Shown here one piece after another: positions 60,576 through 64,000 of a DNA stretch of 64,000 nt. Position 1 is the first letter of the stretch. Each line of letters begins with the position of its first letter. Below the pieces are notes generated by a model. That model had not been told where the DNA came from and made no database searches. It was given only the letters and a program-made list of their open reading frames with translations. This DNA comes from an uncultured Propionibacterium sp. GTDB lineage: Bacteria; Actinomycetota; Actinomycetes; Propionibacteriales; Propionibacteriaceae. Location of the stretch: the NCBI GenBank assembly GCA_938036835.1, contig CALHWB010000017.1, positions 1 to 64,000 on the forward strand, read 5' to 3'. A program made the translations under genes and the position numbers.

Positions 60576-63500
60576 TCAGCCATGCAATCGCTGCGAAATC
60601 ACCGTGGACACCCCATCGTCACGCATCGTCACCCCGTACAGGGCATCGGCGACCTCCATGGTGCGTTTGTGGTGGGTGATCACCAGCAGCTGGGAGCTAC
60701 GCCGCAATTCCTCGTAGATACCCAGCAACCGGCCCAGATTGACATCGTCCAGCGCCGCTTCCACCTCATCCAGGATGTAGAAGGGGCTGGGTCGTGCGAT
60801 GAACAGACTGATCAGGAAGGCCACAGCGACCAGGGAACGCTCCCCACCGGATAGCAACGATAACCGCCGGACCCGCTTGCCGGCCGGTCGCGCCTCAATC
60901 TCAATACCGGTAGTCAGCATGTCGTCGGGGGTAGTCAGCACCAGCTGACCGGCCCCACCGGGGAAGAGCCGCTCGAAGACCTCGGAGAAGCAGGCCGCGA
61001 CGTCGCCATAGGCGGCGGCGAAGACCTCCTGCACCCGGGCGTCCACCTCACCGATGATGTCCAGCAGATCCTTGCGGGTCTTCTTCAGATCCGCCAATTG
61101 CCCGGCGAGGAAGGCATGTCGTTCGTTCATCGCCTCGAACTCCTCCAGCGCCAACGGGTTGACCCGCCCCAGGGCGGCCAGGTTCCGCTGAGCGGACCGC
61201 AACCTGGCCTCCTGCCCGGCCCGGTCATAGGGCACCGGTGCCACCGGTTCGTCGTCGGGCCCCAGGGCGCTGCCATCCGGCCGAGTGAGCACGGGAACCG
61301 GCTGATCGGGACCGTATTCGGCGAGCAGTGTGTCGGGGTCGAGGGCGAGCTCGTCCATGGCCTGCTCGGTGTACTGTTCCAGCCGCATGGTCAATTCGAT
61401 GCGGGCCAACTCGTCGCGATGGGTGTTCTCGACGATCGTCTCCAGGGCCTGGGCCAGTGCCCGGCTCTCTGCCCGCCGATGGCCCAGTTCGGCCTCGGCT
61501 CGCTGCCGGGCCTCGTCTGCGGCCCGGCGTTCGGCGGCCGCGGCCGCTCTGGCCTGCGTCACCCTGCCGGCAAGCCAGCCCGCTGCGGTGTGCACCGCAC
61601 GAGCCACCGCCGCCTCGCGGCGCAGTTGCTTGGCGCGAGCCCGGGCCCTGGCCTGGGCCTGCCGCTCGTGGGCGGCTGCTCGGCTCAACGAATCGGCTCG
61701 GCCGGCCAGCGAACGGACACGTTCCTCAGCGGTTCGCAAGGCCAGGCGGGCGTCCGTTTCCACGCTGCGGGACGCGCGAGCAGCGGCGGCCAACCGGTCG
61801 CGTTCGGCCGGATCCGGTTCGGCCGCCTCCTCGGCGCCGGCGCGTTCCAGTCGCTCGGTCAACTCGGTCAGTCGCTGCTCATCGACGGCCCGGTTCGCGC
61901 CAGCCTGCACGATCGCCTGTCCGAGTCGTTCCGCCTCGGCCCGGGCCGCACGCCCCGTCTGAGCGAGGGTGGACAGTTCCGCTGTCAAAGCGGCCAGCCG
62001 GGCATCGGAATCGTGCAGCCGTTCAAGGGCGATCTCGCTGGCCCTTCGCGTCTCGGCCAGCCGGCGCTGCGCAACCGACATCCGCAATCGCAGCCGTTCC
62101 AGGTCCTGCTGGATTTCGCCCACCGCTGCCCGGGTGGCATCGATGGCGGCCTGGATCTCGATGACCGATGGTTGAGCGCCCGATCCCCCGGCGGCGAACC
62201 ACCTGGATACCACATCGCCATCGGCGGTCACGGCCATCAGCCCTGGGGCACCGGAAACCAGTGCACGCGCGGTCGCCGGATCGGCCACCAGCACCACCGA
62301 CCGCAGCAAGCGCCACAGGCCGGCCCGTAGCTCGACCGGACAGGTCAGGACGTCGATCGCCCAACGGGCGCCCGCAGGCAGCGCGGGCAACTCATCCCCG
62401 GGCGATGGTGCATCGGCGATCAGCAGCCCGGCGCGCCCCAGATCCTTGGCCTTGAGATACTCGAAAGCGGCCAACGCGTCGCCCAGATCGGCAACGACCA
62501 GGGCCTCGGCGGCCACCCCCAGCGCGGCGGATACCGCAGCCTGCCAACCCGGTTCGACGGTGACCAGCTCGGATAATGAACCTAACAGCGGCACGGGCCC
62601 AGCCGAACCCAGTAGCGCCCCCGACGCGTCACGGCGTTGCAGCCCGATCTGGAGGGCATCCAGTCTGGCCTGCAATGTGACCTGCTGCTGCCGAGCTGCC
62701 CGCTCGGCCTCCCGCAATTCGGCGAGCGCGCTCTCGGCCCGTTCTCGATCGGCAGCGGCATGCTCATAGGCATCGTCCAGGCCGGGCTCCCCCTCGGCTA
62801 TGCCGGCGAGCTGGGTCTCCAGGGTGACGAACTCGAGTTCGGCGGCTTTGGCCCGGGTCAACGCCTCGGCCTGCCGAGCGGCCAGGCGCGCCTCCTCCTC
62901 GCCGCCGGCCTGAAGTCTGGACCGCAGCGAGTTGACCTGGCCGCCTAGCCTAGCCAGTTCCTCCCGCCGGTCGGCCACGGCACGCAATCGTTCGGCATGG
63001 GCTCGGGCAGCCACCTGTTCGGCCGCCTCGGCCAGATCACGCGCCGAGCTGGCCGCTTGCAGGGCTTCTTCCGCCCGAGTCACCTGGTCAGCCAGCCCGG
63101 CTTCCTCGGCACGGATCCTGGCCGCCTCCTGCGCCATGGCCTCAGGATCCCGGCCATCGCCGGTCGGCAATGGCTCGTCGCCGTGGCGCATCCGCTCGGC
63201 CGCGATCGAGGCGGTGGCGGTGATGCGTTCGGCCAGCGATGCCAGCGCATACCAGTTCTCCTGGGCTATGGCCGACCGGGGAGCGAGTTCCTGCAGGGCG
63301 AAGTCGGCGGCCCGCTCGGCATCCCTGGCCTGCGCCAGTTCGGCTTCGGTCTGCCGTCTGCGCGCCTGCCGGGCCTGGTTAGCGGCATTATCCGATTCGA
63401 GGGCGAGCCTGGTCTGCGACAGCTCGTCGGCAAGCAGTCGGCAGCGGGCATCGCGCAGTTCCGCCTGAACGGTGGCGGCCCGGCGCGCCACGGTGGCCTG

Positions 63501-64000
63501 CCTGCCCAGGGGCTTCAGTTGCCGTCGGATCTCGGCTAGCAGATCGGTCAACCTGGCCAGATTGGCCTGGGTCGATGCCAGTTTACGAATCGCCTTCTCC
63601 TTACGACGCCGGTGTTTCAGCACGCCTGCCGCCTCTTCGATGAAGCCGCGCCGCGATTCGGGGCTGGCCCGCAGGATCTGGTCGAGCTGGCCCTGGCCGA
63701 CGATGACATGCATTTCGCGGCCCATTCCGGTATCGCTCAGCAATTCCTGGACGTCCAGCAGCCGGCATTGCTGGGCGTTGATGGCATATTCCGAGCCGCC
63801 ATTGCGGAACAGGGTGCGACTGATGGTCACCTCGGTGTATTCGATCGGTAATACCCGGTCGGTGTTGTCGATCGTCAGGCTGACCTCGGCCCGGCCCAGT
63901 GGAGCCCGGCCGGCCGTGCCCGCAAAGATGACGTCTTCCATCTTGCCGCCGCGCAGCGATTGGGCGCCCTGCTCGCCCATCACCCAGGCGAGCGCGTCCA
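60576..64000 (-). CDS. smc: Chromosome segregation ATPase SMC (N-terminus outside window)
   Basis: Condensin core protein, 1141 codons within the window; the first about 60 residues, with Walker A, lie beyond 64000. The frame stays open to the edge and reads DALAWVMGEQGAQSLRGGKM, as in SMC heads. Two long Ala/Arg/Glu-rich coiled coils (about 150-480 and 640-900) flank a hinge (about 490-620). The C-terminal head has signature LSLLSGGERSLVAVAFLIS, Walker B FYILDEVEAALDD and LVITHHKRTMEVADALYGVTM. The first visible ATG (63980) is internal. Confidence 0.97.
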   Translation of the reverse strand, partial: DALAWVMGEQGAQSLRGGKMEDVIFAGTAGRAPLGRAEVSLTIDNTDRVLPIEYTEVTISRTLFRNGGSEYAINAQQCRLLDVQELLSDTGMGREMHVIVGQGQLDQILRASPESRRGFIEEAAGVLKHRRRKEKAIRKLASTQANLARLTDLLAEIRRQLKPLGRQATVARRAATVQAELRDARCRLLADELSQTRLALESDNAANQARQARRRQTEAELAQARDAERAADFALQELAPRSAIAQENWYALASLAERITATASIAAERMRHGDEPLPTGDGRDPEAMAQEAARIRAEEAGLADQVTRAEEALQAASSARDLAEAAEQVAARAHAERLRAVADRREELARLGGQVNSLRSRLQAGGEEEARLAARQAEALTRAKAAELEFVTLETQLAGIAEGEPGLDDAYEHAAADRERAESALAELREAERAARQQQVTLQARLDALQIGLQRRDASGALLGSAGPVPLLGSLSELVTVEPGWQAAVSAALGVAAEALVVADLGDALAAFEYLKAKDLGRAGLLIADAPSPGDELPALPAGARWAIDVLTCPVELRAGLWRLLRSVVLVADPATARALVSGAPGLMAVTADGDVVSRWFAAGGSGAQPSVIEIQAAIDATRAAVGEIQQDLERLRLRMSVAQRRLAETRRASEIALERLHDSDARLAALTAELSTLAQTGRAARAEAERLGQAIVQAGANRAVDEQRLTELTERLERAGAEEAAEPDPAERDRLAAAARASRSVETDARLALRTAEERVRSLAGRADSLSRAAAHERQAQARARARAKQLRREAAVARAVHTAAGWLAGRVTQARAAAAAERRAADEARQRAEAELGHRRAESRALAQALETIVENTHRDELARIELTMRLEQYTEQAMDELALDPDTLLAEYGPDQPVPVLTRPDGSALGPDDEPVAPVPYDRAGQEARLRSAQRNLAALGRVNPLALEEFEAMNERHAFLAGQLADLKKTRKDLLDIIGEVDARVQEVFAAAYGDVAACFSEVFERLFPGGAGQLVLTTPDDMLTTGIEIEARPAGKRVRRLSLLSGGERSLVAVAFLISLFIARPSPFYILDEVEAALDDVNLGRLLGIYEELRRSSQLLVITHHKRTMEVADALYGVTMRDDGVSTVISQRLHG

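Overview
The window is chromosomal DNA of a high-GC Gram-positive bacterium (Actinomycetota). The partial 16S rRNA gene, the mycothiol ligase gene mshC and the locus orders infC-rpmI-rplT-(TrmH)-pheST, rplS-lepB-rnhB-DUF2469-yraN-comM-dprA and smc-ftsY...ffh...rpsP all point there. The 16S variable regions, a B-type succinate dehydrogenase/fumarate reductase and a GTP-dependent PEP carboxykinase fit Propionibacteriaceae best. The family is an inference, not a proof. No phage, IS or CRISPR array is visible.

Layout. 1-1.4 kb: 5' two thirds of a 16S gene (minus strand) with its leader and promoter. 1.9-9.6 kb: tyrS and an arginine cluster argC-J-B-D-R-H, with no argF or argG. 9.7-11 kb: an AlaA-like transaminase. 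11-17.2 kb: the translation block infC-rpmI-rplT-trmH-like-pheS-pheT, with attenuator-like hairpins before infC and pheS. 18-23 kb: hisG/hisE and a PEP-dependent dihydroxyacetone kinase operon dhaK-L-M whose DhaM carries a complete Enzyme I. 23-29.7 kb: an FtsH protease, mshC, a GNAT protein, uppP, an aldo/keto reductase and tRNA-Leu(GAG). 29.8-34 kb: riboflavin synthase and a three-gene sugar-type ABC importer. 34.5-38.6 kb: a family 5 uracil-DNA glycosylase and a TetR/ABC-2 exporter operon.

38.7-46.7 kb is the conserved dprA-comM-yraN-DUF2469-rnhB-lepB-rplS run. It is interrupted at 42.0-44.35 kb by a lower-GC islet of three packed genes: a type VII-secretion-like effector with a predicted amidase domain, an EspC/WXG100-like protein and a small lipoprotein. 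About 75-bp direct repeats containing the 3' end of the DUF2469 gene flank the islet. It is the best candidate here for an undescribed system, probably a secreted cell-wall-acting toxin with chaperone and immunity-like partners.

47-53 kb: sdhC-A-B lies between rplS and the trmD-rimM-khpA-rpsP block, where trmD-rplS are usually adjacent. 53-64 kb: a membrane protein, an amidohydrolase, ffh, a lone plus-strand pckG, ftsY, a small membrane protein and smc, which runs off the window.

Most minus-strand operons are tightly packed, with ATGA, GTGA or TGATG stop/start overlaps (arg, dha, pheST, sdh, dprA-comM-yraN, DUF2469-rnhB-lepB), suggesting translational coupling. Starts given here are re-chosen by Shine-Dalgarno position and family length, not by the longest open frame.
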